This document shows positions 59,201-62,290 of a stretch of 64,000 nucleotides of DNA, in pieces (position 1 is the first letter of the stretch; every line of letters starts with the position of its first letter). The stretch spans positions 74,930,429-74,994,428 of the forward strand of contig CM049312.1 in assembly GCA_026874595.1 (NCBI GenBank), in the 5' to 3' direction. Both the position numbers and the translations under genes were made by a program. Source of the DNA: Sipunculus nudus. Taxonomy: Eukaryota; Annelida; Sipuncula; Golfingiida; Sipunculidae. The notes below the pieces were generated by a model. That model worked only from the letters and a program-made list of their open reading frames with translations. It was not told the DNA's origin and did not search any database.

Positions 59201-60047
59201 TACGTGTTGACATACTTATGCATATATTTTTATTGTGTTCATAATTATACATGAAACGCAAGTTACCTGCCAGTGACTATTTCTCTGATCAGCGGCGCTG
59301 ATCAGGAACCTTTCAATCCAAGCATTTATTTTAGACAAATTAGCCCCATATAACAACCTCCGACTATTATGTGATTAAATGTGATTAAAAGATACATATT
59401 CTATAAGTGTTTCATATTCACAAACAAACGAAAACACGTTTAATGTGTTACTTATTATGCATGAAACCTTTCTACCACCTACCATTTCGCTGATCAGCAA
59501 ACTGCGCAATCGCTCATCCGCAATGATATACGTTCTTCTTGACAAAGATACCTGTCACGCGTGATTCTCTATAATGGTAATATTGAAGGCTCTAAAATGT
59601 TTTAATTATATCCTATGAAACCGAGTGATTGCATGCCAATACATCGCCCATACCAGGCTACTTCATACAACTTTAAAATATCAGTGCCCCACCGACCACT
59701 CGGAGATATTAGCTATAATAGTAAGGGGCGCTGCAGTAATTTGTTGTCAGGTGTACACCGGCCAGGTGACTGAAGTGAGATAAATAGCTTAGATATGCAC
59801 TTAGTATGAATGTATATAAAATTTGAATTTATCAAAAATTAAAATTGTTAAATGTATATAGCCATAATAAAAGACTGATTATCCTTCTATTTTTATTAAG
59901 AACTGTACGTATAGCCAAAGGATTCTTTCACTCTTCATGTATAATATAATCGCTCCTTCAAAACTTTCACAAGTTTCTTTACATCCCTCTTATATTTCCC
60001 TTTTTTGCATTTAAAAAGTGGGTCACCAGAATCGTTTTCAACACTGT

Positions 60048-60095
<48 letters not shown>

Positions 60096-62290
60096 ATATC
60101 GTTACTTATATATTTCTCAAAAATGATTTGAATAGGAATGCTTTTCATAGTTTTGGAAAACAACATACACTATCAACATAAATATACTGAGTACTAGAAA
60201 GGTTGAAAGAGTAATTACTTTTAATTACAACACTATAATAAATCATCACATGTTTTTTAACTTTTAAGGGTAGTGAATGTCGATGAACGGTGTTGAAACA
60301 ATAAGGTAACAGGATGGATGTAACATCTAAATCCTACAATGGCATTGTTATTCAAAACTTCATCGTTTTTATAGGGTGTTATATATAGGTATTATAAAAT
60401 ATTAAACTTTTAAAATATTTATTATAAAAGAAGTCTGCATGCTTTAAGTAATATTTTTGCCAAAGATTTCATTTATTTTAATTCAACACAGTTCTCCTTC
60501 TTCAACATCGTTATATGTTGAAATAGGCATAATTTCAAGAAATAAATAAAATGACTTAGAAACATATTAGAAAATGATTTTATCGCCATCATTTTTATTG
60601 ACCGAGGAAGATTGCTATAAATTTCCCTTCTATTTATTACATAATACCTTCTGTTGGTTGCAGTTTTATTTGGTTTCAGGATATAATCGGATCACATAGT
60701 AAGATGTTATTTTTCAGATGCTGTATACCTGCTGAAATGAGAAGTTTTTCGTAGAAAGACCCTTCCATTAAATTGTATATCCTTTCACGGTTTCTAAACA
60801 AAAAGGACTCAATATGCCTTCTTCTAAATAATTAATGACTGCTCACTTTAGTCTGATCAAAATACACGTTGTCTTATCAGTTCCTATATAGGCCTACTTT
60901 TAAATAAAATAAAAAAAAACAACAATATTAACGATTGGAAAAAAATCCACAGTCCGCAACATTTTGGTGTTGGTTCATTAGTGGCATTTTCATTTAAATA
61001 TATGTGCAAGATATTGTAAATAAATTAAAATTTTTAAATTCATTGAAACTTAGTTTTAATCTCAGCTATATTTATCAGCTGGCCGGTGAAAATCTACCAA
61101 CAAATAACTGCAGCGCCCCCTACTGTTAGCTAATATATCCTGTGGGGAACGGATTTTTGTAAATTGTATGTCATTGTGGTACGATGTTTTGGCAGTCATT
61201 CGGTTTTCACAGGAAATAGTTAAGTAAAACAACTGAGAGGTTTTTTATCCAAGGAAACCTCACCCGGAGACGACCCGGAGATCATTCTGGCAAGATGGCG
61301 GTCTCCGGACGATCTCCGGGTCGTCTCCGGGTGAGGTTTCCGTGGATAACTGAATAAATACTTTGTGCACTTGCAAATTAAGTATCATATTCGATGTGGA
61401 TGTCATTTAGAAATGTCAAGGGGAACGTTTAATACTTATTGCTGCCTTATTAATTAAGATATCGCGATCTCCGGGTTTATTTTGATCTCCGGCCGGAGAT
61501 CTCCGGGTTTTAGATATACCCGATCAGCGAAATAGTCACTGGCAGGTAACTTGTGTTTCATGTTTAATTATGAACACAATAAAAATATATACATAAGTAT
61601 GTCAATACGTAATACTGATGAGCAAGGAGTCTTTTATTCACATTTAAACACAAAATAGGCAGAGGTTGCTATATGAGAGATAATTTGCCTCAAATTAATG
61701 CTTTAATTGAAAGGTGGCTGATCAGCGCGCTGATCAGCGTTTTATACTGCAGACCGCTGATCAGCGAATTATACCCTCCCATATTATATAGTATAATCAA
61801 TAATATATATATATATAAAAATAGTGCCATTTAAACACTTTTTGTATGTCATAAGGAAAATGTATAAATTCCACAAATCTACATACTTATACCACATGGT
61901 TCACTTGCAGTCTGTTTTTTTTTTTCCAAGAAGATTTTCAGTGATAAATTTTTTTTTTTTGGGGGGGGGGGTTCAAAACTCTTTAGGACTTTACATGTTT
62001 AAATCAAGAAAGAATGGCAGCTTATAAATTAGGGGGAAATTTCAGTGTAATTTCTGTACAATGCCATGCCTTCAACATAATATGAAACAAGAACCAGCGA
62101 GCAAGGTTAGAATTGAAGTAGAGACTGTCCATGACAGAAGCCACATCTGTCAAAAGGAGGGGGGGGGAGAATCCCGAGACAAAGATGCATCATATCTTAC
62201 CTTTCTATGTCTGCCTTTAAATACAACTGCAAAGGCCCCATGGCCAATCAGTTCTTTTTTACTGTACTCAAAATCTCCAATAACTTCCAT
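2524..62290 (-). CDS. ULK2/ULK1-like: ULK1/ULK2 (Atg1/UNC-51) autophagy-initiating Ser/Thr kinase, whole gene, 26 coding exons
   Basis: Joined exons give a 967-residue protein; human ULK1/2 are about 1040-1050. Kinase domain, residues about 8-275: glycine loop IGHGAFAVV (15-23), ATP lysine K39, helix-C glutamate E56, catalytic HRDLKPQN (D134), DFG (161-163), activation-loop T176 in [11 protein letters not shown] (185-187), DLWSIG (199-204), R262. Residues about 280-735 form a Ser/Pro-rich linker with EDYVMVP (365-371), matching the ULK1 LC3-interacting motif, and FTIGTPP (517-523). Residues about 739-967 match the ULK C-terminal EAT/tMIT region ([19 protein letters not shown], then LVQ-type helices ending [16 protein letters not shown]), which in the family binds ATG13 and FIP200 to form the autophagy initiation complex. 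All 25 introns have GT..AG ends and phases match throughout. The ATG is the first in its frame after an in-frame TAA at 62438-62440. ULK1 versus ULK2 cannot be decided; invertebrates often have one gene. Confidence 0.95.
2586..3106 (-). other. ULK intron 25
   Basis: Apart from two similar 'ggctctgacaataagtt' segments near 2708 and 2772, nothing recognisable. Confidence 0.7.
3107..3197 (-). CDS. ULK2/ULK1-like: ULK exon 25 (residues 918-948)
   Basis: Encodes [20 protein letters not shown] then [10 protein letters not shown], aligning with ULK1 CVPRYHKALLLLEGLQHTLTDQADIENIAK. Acceptor TTTCAG, donor GTGAGT. Confidence 0.93.
3198..5446 (-). other. ULK intron 24
   Basis: Holds the ~277-bp tandem array (3404-4745). 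Nothing recognised in 4760-5446. Confidence 0.7.
3404..4745. repeat. tandem array, ~277-bp unit, with GGTGGCGCCACC palindromes
   Basis: The anchor 'cagacaaacagac' or a close variant recurs at 3591, 3868, 4146 and 4423, spacing 277-278 bp. Each unit carries a 12-bp palindrome GGTGGCGCCACC or a one-base variant (about 3478, 3757, 4034, 4312, 4461). The last part (4480-4745) diverges and ends in 'catagtatcc', also seen near the end of the 7160-8722 element, suggesting a related family. Confidence 0.8.
5447..5491 (-). CDS. ULK2/ULK1-like: ULK exon 24 (residues 903-917), 45 nt
   Basis: Encodes [15 protein letters not shown], matching ULK1 VQSAALDEMFQ. Phase 0 at both ends; acceptor TTTCAG, donor GTAAGA. 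Confidence 0.93.
5492..6106 (-). other. ULK intron 23
   Basis: AT-rich; no recognisable element. Confidence 0.7.
6107..6255 (-). CDS. ULK2/ULK1-like: ULK exon 23 (residues 853-902): EAT/tMIT helices
   Basis: Encodes [20 protein letters not shown] then [29 protein letters not shown] aligns with ULK1 VTAERLILSHAVQM. Acceptor TTCCAG, donor GTAATT. Confidence 0.94.
6256..6727 (-). other. ULK intron 22
   Basis: No recognisable element. Confidence 0.7.
6728..6846 (-). CDS. ULK2/ULK1-like: ULK exon 22 (residues 813-853): EAT/tMIT helices
   Basis: Encodes [20 protein letters not shown] then [19 protein letters not shown]. Matches ULK1 EQLVLYLKVAELLSSGLQ...GKLCLSSTVK. Acceptor TTTCAG, donor GTAGGC. 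Confidence 0.94.
6847..9102 (-). other. ULK intron 21
   Basis: Mostly occupied by the 7160-8722 element; the flanks hold a short tacatacatacat microsatellite at about 7086-7100 and nothing else recognised. Confidence 0.7.
7160..8722. mobile_element. non-autonomous element with GTATCCCCAGAC inverted ends
   Basis: Left end GTATCCCCAGAC (7160-7171) is the exact inverse of GTCTGGGGATAC (8711-8722). The inside holds repeated segments of the 'gtgactttgacctttgacctc' type (about 7291, 7760, 7900, 8040), including near-identical stretches at 7262-7370 and 7730-7840, and one GGTGGCGCCACC palindrome at about 8383. No transposase frame and no clear target duplication. Confidence 0.7.
9103..9269 (-). CDS. 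ULK2/ULK1-like: ULK exon 21 (residues 758-813): EAT/tMIT helices
   Basis: Encodes [20 protein letters not shown] then IDLAKSR and [32 protein letters not shown] aligns with ULK1 EHTETLHSLRFTLAFAQQVLE. Acceptor AACAG, donor GTATGT, phase 2 out. Confidence 0.93.
9270..9722 (-). other. ULK intron 20
   Basis: AT-rich; nothing recognised. Confidence 0.7.
9723..9949 (-). CDS. ULK2/ULK1-like: ULK exon 20 (residues 682-757): start of EAT/tMIT region
   Basis: Ends with [20 protein letters not shown], which aligns with ULK1 LEGAVTFEAPDLPEETLME just before the C-terminal ATG13-binding region. The first part ([20 protein letters not shown]) is linker. Acceptor CCACAG, donor GTGAGA. Confidence 0.93.
9950..10711 (-). 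other. ULK intron 19
   Basis: The part next to exon 19 (10629-10711) remains open in frame and could be translated if unspliced; otherwise nothing recognised. Confidence 0.7.
10712..10870 (-). CDS. ULK2/ULK1-like: ULK exon 19 (residues 629-682): linker
   Basis: Encodes [20 protein letters not shown] and then two LRAA-containing stretches ([20 protein letters not shown]) before TIAAQH. The donor CATG|GTATGT restores frame with exon 20. The frame stays open past this donor to a TAA at 10629-10631, so an unspliced form would add 27 residues and lose the C-terminal region. A second acceptor 4 nt downstream is excluded because it creates an immediate stop. Confidence 0.87.
10871..11767 (-). other. 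ULK intron 18
   Basis: AT-rich; nothing recognised. Confidence 0.7.
11768..11980 (-). CDS. ULK2/ULK1-like: ULK exon 18 (residues 558-629): linker
   Basis: 70 codons with [16 protein letters not shown] and [19 protein letters not shown]. Acceptor TTGTAG, donor A|GTAAGG, phases 1 and 1. A stop would be met in the intron if unspliced. Confidence 0.88.
11981..13350 (-). other. ULK intron 17
   Basis: No recognisable element or extra exon; a phase-compatible optional exon cannot be excluded. Confidence 0.65.
13351..13479 (-). CDS. ULK2/ULK1-like: ULK exon 17 (residues 515-558): FTIGTPP segment
   Basis: Begins [20 protein letters not shown] and continues with [30 protein letters not shown] resembles ULK1 VVFTVGSPPSG, whose serine is the mTORC1 site S757/S758; here the position is T521. 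Acceptor CATCAG, donor GTTAGT. Confidence 0.9.
13480..14276 (-). other. ULK intron 16
   Basis: Nothing recognised. Confidence 0.7.
14277..14373 (-). CDS. ULK2/ULK1-like: ULK exon 16 (residues 483-515)
   Basis: Encodes [20 protein letters not shown] then [12 protein letters not shown]. Acceptor TTTCAG, donor GTTGGT (weaker consensus), phase 0 in and 1 out. Linker sequence. Confidence 0.86.
14553..14745 (+). mobile_element. probable tRNA-derived SINE fragment
   Basis: Contains a good pol III B box GGTTCGATCCC (14608-14618) preceded by a degenerate A-box-like stretch (tagttgaggggcaaaac). No folded tRNA with a proper acceptor stem is evident, so a SINE head is preferred over a tRNA gene. Confidence 0.5.
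14747..14920. repeat. 87-bp direct tandem duplication
   Basis: The segment starting tgcatcaacacttaaaacac at 14747 recurs at 14834 with near identity through 'ttttacatataaa(c/t)caaagatc', so the duplication is recent. Confidence 0.85.
15061..16745. mobile_element. nested inverted-repeat (MITE-like) element
   Basis: Outer ends: GTTTGCTGGGTTTCGCCA (15061-15078) faces TGGTGAAACCCAGCAAAC (16728-16745), one mismatch over 18 bp. Inner ends: ATGCCCCCGCC (about 15126) faces GGCGGGGGCAT (16615-16625). Inside are repeats of an 'aaaagtaggtcaa' unit; two are exactly 180 bp apart (16261 and 16441). No coding capacity. Confidence 0.75.
16831..17080 (-). CDS. ULK2/ULK1-like: ULK exon 15 (residues 399-482): Ser/Pro-rich linker
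   Basis: 83 codons dominated by Ser, Pro and Thr, with repeated SP dipeptides ([34 protein letters not shown]). Probably disordered and heavily phosphorylated. Acceptor TTTCAG, donor GTAGGT. No alignment to a specific ULK1 segment can be claimed. Confidence 0.88.
17466..17490. repeat. (TA)n microsatellite
   Basis: Uninterrupted TA dinucleotides with near-TA flanks. Confidence 0.9.
17680..17978 (-). mobile_element. probable tRNA-derived SINE
   Basis: On the minus strand, the 5' head reads TAGGGGTAGAGC (A box, 17953-17964) then GAGTTTGAATCTC (B box, 17915-17927), the spacing expected for a tRNA-like promoter. A ~230-bp body follows. The left boundary is approximate. Confidence 0.6.
18057..18114 (-). 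CDS. ULK2/ULK1-like: ULK exon 14 (residues 380-399)
   Basis: 58 nt encoding [19 protein letters not shown]. Low conservation, but the exon is supported by CACAG acceptor, GTGAGC donor and fitting phases (1 in, 2 out) between exons 13 and 15. Confidence 0.82.
18115..19810 (-). other. ULK intron 13
   Basis: Nothing firm. Segments at 19370-19395 (tgacctttaacctgtgacct) and 19650-19672 (ggtcacacaaaggtcatga) are roughly inverted and may mark an old repeat. Confidence 0.6.
19811..19991 (-). CDS. ULK2/ULK1-like: ULK exon 13 (residues 320-380): linker with LC3-interacting motif
   Basis: The last third reads [27 protein letters not shown] aligns with ULK1 DFVMVP, whose F-V-M-V core is the known LIR binding ATG8/GABARAP proteins; here the aromatic is Tyr (Y367). 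Acceptor CATAG, donor GTATGA, phase 1 at the 3' end. Confidence 0.92.
19992..20690 (-). other. ULK intron 12
   Basis: Nothing recognised. Confidence 0.7.
20691..20803 (-). CDS. ULK2/ULK1-like: ULK exon 12 (residues 282-319): start of Ser/Pro linker
   Basis: Encodes [20 protein letters not shown] then [18 protein letters not shown]. This is the basic/serine-rich segment that follows the kinase domain in ULKs and a likely phosphorylation target. Acceptor CTTCAG, donor GTGAGT. Confidence 0.9.
20804..21869 (-). other. ULK intron 11
   Basis: Holds the 390-bp MITE at 20874-21263; the remainder is AT-rich with no recognisable element. Confidence 0.7.
20874..21263. mobile_element. MITE with perfect 27-bp terminal inverted repeats
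   Basis: CACTGCCAAAAATGATTTTC and the next 7 bases (20874-20900) are the exact inverse of 21237-21263. The interior repeats 'aagaaaaatatcttg'-like segments in both orientations. Length 390 bp, no coding capacity. Perfect ends suggest a young insertion. No convincing target duplication beyond a shared GG. Confidence 0.85.
21870..21917 (-). CDS. ULK2/ULK1-like: ULK exon 11 (residues 266-282): end of kinase domain
   Basis: 48 nt encoding [16 protein letters not shown], matching ULK FDEFFHHPFL. Acceptor TTTCAG, donor GTAAGT, phase 1 at both ends. Confidence 0.92.
21918..22346 (-). other. ULK intron 10
   Basis: Contains the 108-bp MITE at 22182-22289; otherwise nothing. Confidence 0.7.
22182..22289. 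mobile_element. MITE, TACAGT(G/T)GAAC family, copy 1
   Basis: TACAGTTGAACCTGT (22182-22196) faces ACAGGTTTCACTGTA (22275-22289). The interior has 'aagaccacc' and 'ggtggtct' in opposite orientations. Related copies lie at 36279 and 57139. Confidence 0.75.
22347..22429 (-). CDS. ULK2/ULK1-like: ULK exon 10 (residues 238-266): kinase subdomain XI
   Basis: Encodes [20 protein letters not shown] then ARDRIDF, with R262, the conserved C-lobe arginine. Acceptor TTACAG, donor GTAAGT. Confidence 0.94.
22430..23933 (-). other. ULK intron 9
   Basis: No firm element. Positions 23380-23790 are rich in attaatt/aatcgat motifs ('ccgattaattaag' at about 23387, 'ccgattaataatcgat' at about 23732) and could be an old inverted-repeat element. 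Confidence 0.5.
23934..24094 (-). CDS. ULK2/ULK1-like: ULK exon 9 (residues 185-238): APE to helix G
   Basis: Encodes [34 protein letters not shown] and [10 protein letters not shown], nearly identical to ULK1/2. The donor is AA|GTAAGA, phase 2. Without splicing the frame stops at TAA immediately after the junction. Confidence 0.95.
24095..24609 (-). other. ULK intron 8
   Basis: Nothing recognised. Confidence 0.7.
24610..24683 (-). CDS. ULK2/ULK1-like: ULK exon 8 (residues 160-184): DFG and activation loop
   Basis: Encodes [20 protein letters not shown] then SPMYM. D161 is the magnesium-binding residue. T176 aligns with the autophosphorylated activation-loop threonine of ULK1 (T180). Acceptor TTCCAG, donor GTAAGT. 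Confidence 0.95.
24684..25293 (-). other. ULK intron 7
   Basis: Its 5' part is made of the 42-bp repeat units that copy the exon 7 junction; nothing recognised in 24684-25180. Confidence 0.75.
25184..25325. repeat. 42-bp tandem repeat spanning the exon 7 splice donor
   Basis: Units start at 25184, 25226 and 25268 (each beginning ttctgtgtgtttggctg), with a partial fourth at 25310, exact 42-bp spacing. On the minus strand each carries AAAATA(G/T)GT, the end of exon 7 plus donor. 42 bp is 14 codons, and the frame stays open through all units. Confidence 0.93.
25294..25416 (-). CDS. ULK2/ULK1-like: ULK exon 7 (residues 119-160): catalytic loop HRDLKPQN
   Basis: Encodes [29 protein letters not shown], then a proline-bearing loop and TEIRLKI. 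Catalytic D134 and N139 are present. Donor GTAAAT, phase 1. The last ~16 bases of the exon and the donor lie inside a 42-bp unit that is repeated twice more just downstream in the intron, giving extra in-frame donors. Confidence 0.94.
25417..26055 (-). other. ULK intron 6
   Basis: Nothing recognised. Confidence 0.7.
26056..26106 (-). CDS. ULK2/ULK1-like: ULK exon 6 (residues 102-119)
   Basis: Encodes [17 protein letters not shown], matching ULK TLSEDTIRLFLQQIA (helix E). Phase 1 at both ends; acceptor CTTCAG, donor GTATGT. Confidence 0.94.
26107..26824 (-). other. ULK intron 5
   Basis: Contains a long TA microsatellite at 26159-26212; otherwise nothing recognised. Confidence 0.7.
26159..26212. 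repeat. (TA)n microsatellite
   Basis: About 27 uninterrupted TA units. Confidence 0.95.
26825..26861 (-). CDS. ULK2/ULK1-like: ULK exon 5 (residues 90-102), 37 nt
   Basis: Encodes [12 protein letters not shown] plus one base, the kinase hinge and helix D (ULK1 [12 protein letters not shown]). Acceptor TTCCAG, donor GTAAGT. Confidence 0.94.
26927..27317. mobile_element. MITE with TACCNCTTTCACAC ends
   Basis: TACCACTTTCACAC (26927-26940) faces GTGTGAAAGAGGTA (27304-27317), one mismatch. Next to the ends, 'aaaatgttttcaaacc' faces 'ggtttgaaaatgtttt'. Length 391 bp. The interior repeats 'cggtttgaaa' in both orientations. Confidence 0.75.
27751..27778. repeat. T-run followed by G-run
   Basis: Eleven T then seventeen G. 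A similar T(n)G(n) followed by GTTC occurs at 61949-61973. Confidence 0.9.
34714..34746 (-). CDS. ULK2/ULK1-like: ULK exon 4 (residues 79-89), 33-nt microexon
   Basis: Encodes [11 protein letters not shown], the beta-5/hinge start (ULK1 MANSVYLVME). Acceptor TTTCAG, donor GTAAGA, phase 0 on both sides. It is isolated between introns of 15.9 kb and 7.9 kb. Confidence 0.92.
35616..35757. repeat. ~70-bp direct duplication
   Basis: 'ggtaagttaaact(a/t)gacag' and the following 'tgtgagaaggcccaaggttt' occur at 35618 and again at 35688, with a small insertion in the second copy. Confidence 0.85.
36279..36460. mobile_element. MITE, TACAGT(G/T)GAAC family, copy 2
   Basis: TACAGTGAAACAGTGTAATA at 36279 faces GGTTCCACTGTA ending at 36460. 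The interior has three 'ggtggtctta' motifs, one forming a partial internal duplication. Confidence 0.7.
39880..40010. repeat. ATT/GTT low-complexity tract
   Basis: Imperfect trinucleotide runs of attattgtt type; the open frame across it is an Asn/Ile artefact. Confidence 0.85.
41910..42124. mobile_element. MITE-like element with CAG(A/G)(A/G)GCAGATC ends
   Basis: CAGAAGCAGATCTGGA (41910-41925) followed by a G-run faces a C-run followed by TCTGGATCTGCCCCTG ending at 42124. This design (CAGGGGC-type end plus G-run) is common among animal non-autonomous DNA elements. Target duplication not clear. Confidence 0.65.
44078..44548. mobile_element. MITE bordered by TTAA, copy 1
   Basis: TTAAAGGTGCCCATTCAC (44078-44095) faces GTGACTGGGCCCCTTTAA (44531-44548). 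The interior 'gaatttatgtgatttctggct' and 'gatgtatgaa' recur in the copy at 46561. TTAA at both borders is reminiscent of piggyBac-type target sites, an inference only. Confidence 0.65.
45654..45920 (+). mobile_element. tRNA-derived SINE
   Basis: Head contains A box TGGCGAAATGG (45666-45676) and B box GGTTCAAGCCC (45710-45720) at pol III spacing, then a ~200-bp non-tRNA body. The right end is approximate. The head does not fold as a full canonical tRNA, so it is called a SINE. Confidence 0.65.
46561..46803. mobile_element. MITE bordered by TTAA, copy 2
   Basis: Begins TTAAAGCAAGCTATTCACCT and ends GGGCCTCACTTTAA. It shares 'aatttatgtgatttccggct', 'gatgtatgaaattgt' and 'gtaaactctgtagcaat' with the copy at 44078; shorter, with an internal deletion. 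Confidence 0.6.
50694..50744 (-). CDS. ULK2/ULK1-like: ULK exon 3 (residues 62-78)
   Basis: 51 nt encoding [17 protein letters not shown], matching ULK ELKHENIVALYDFQ. Acceptor TTGTAG, donor GTAAGT. Too short to show as an open frame; found by homology and phase. Confidence 0.93.
50889..51816. mobile_element. hAT-like non-autonomous element flanked by TAGTAC
   Basis: CAGGCCTCGAATTTC at the left end faces CAAATTTGAGGCCC at the right end. TAGTAC directly abuts both ends (50883-50888 and 51817-51822). 'tgacaggca' motifs occur near the left end and 'gaccggca' motifs near the right, including an imperfect palindrome gaccggcagc..gctgccggtc at 51721-51742. No transposase frame. Confidence 0.75.
52095..52545. 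repeat. three-unit ~145-bp tandem array
   Basis: '(g/a)acctctg(a/g)cct' with following 'aaat(a/t)(t/g)tgtgga' occurs at about 52109, 52250 and 52398. Units also share 'gagttt(c/t)(a/g)t(g/t)gaaatcca'. Diverged copies. Confidence 0.7.
52704..52796 (-). CDS. ULK2/ULK1-like: ULK exon 2 (residues 31-61): VAIK lysine and helix C
   Basis: 93 nt, phase 0 at both ends. Contains [10 protein letters not shown] with the ATP-binding K39 and [18 protein letters not shown] with helix-C glutamate E56. Acceptor TTTCAG, donor GTATGT. Confidence 0.95.
55030..55480. repeat. diverged dispersed repeat with GGTGGCGCTACC
   Basis: Contains 'aggtggcgctacca' at 55042 and ends in 'acggatggcggaggacggac', the same style of ending as the 15061 and 3404 repeats. 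Boundaries are approximate. Confidence 0.45.
57139..57278. mobile_element. MITE, TACAGT(G/T)GAAC family, copy 3
   Basis: TACAGTGGAACTTGTCT (57139-57155) faces CATGTTTCACTGTA (57265-57278). The interior carries 'agaccac' and 'tggtctta' in inverted arrangement, as in copies 1 and 2. Confidence 0.75.
58019..58992. repeat. inverted/palindromic GGGAGTGGAAATAAG cluster
   Basis: CTTATTTCCACTCCCC (58019-58034) faces GGGGAGTGGAAATAAG (58941-58956). Immediately after, 58962-58992 is a palindrome of two 15-bp arms around one base. A third, diverged inverted copy (cttatttccacaccc) is at 58058. Possibly the ends of a ~940-bp element. Confidence 0.75.
60055..60092. repeat. (TA)n microsatellite
   Basis: TA run inside the fold-back element. 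Confidence 0.9.
61246..61348. repeat. perfect 31-bp GC-rich hairpin
   Basis: 61253-61283 is the exact inverse of 61311-61341, with a 27-bp spacer; the match extends to 38 bp per arm with one mismatch. Arms hold CCGGAGACGACCCGGAGATC, GC-rich within AT-rich surroundings. Confidence 0.92.
62201..62290 (-). CDS. ULK2/ULK1-like: ULK exon 1 (residues 1-30): start codon and glycine-rich loop
   Basis: Encodes [20 protein letters not shown] followed by [10 protein letters not shown], near-identical to the ULK N-terminus. The donor is GTAAGAT, phase 0. The start lies downstream of an in-frame stop with no intervening ATG, if the leader is unspliced. Confidence 0.95.

Larger units (their letters stand above)
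59020..61780. mobile_element. 2.76-kb fold-back element with ~265-bp inverted arms and 9-bp flanking repeat
   Basis: Left arm starts GGGAGGGTATAATTCGC (59020) and the right arm ends with its inverse (61780). The arms stay closely similar for about 265 bp (to about 59285 and from about 61518) apart from a short deletion of one palindrome. ATATTATAT directly flanks both ends (59011-59019, 61781-61789). The arms carry CGCTGATCAGCG palindromes. A second, diverged direct copy of the left arm sits at about 59286-59500. Inner inverted segments (59706-59746 versus 61098-61136) extend the fold-back. No coding frame. Confidence 0.85.
52797..62200 (-). other. ULK intron 1 (9.4 kb)
   Basis: Holds the fold-back element 59020-61780, the GGGAGTGGAAATAAG palindrome cluster, a MITE at 57139-57278 and a GGTGGCGCTACC-bearing repeat remnant at 55030-55480. 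Nothing recognised in 52800-55000 or 55500-57130. Confidence 0.65.
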
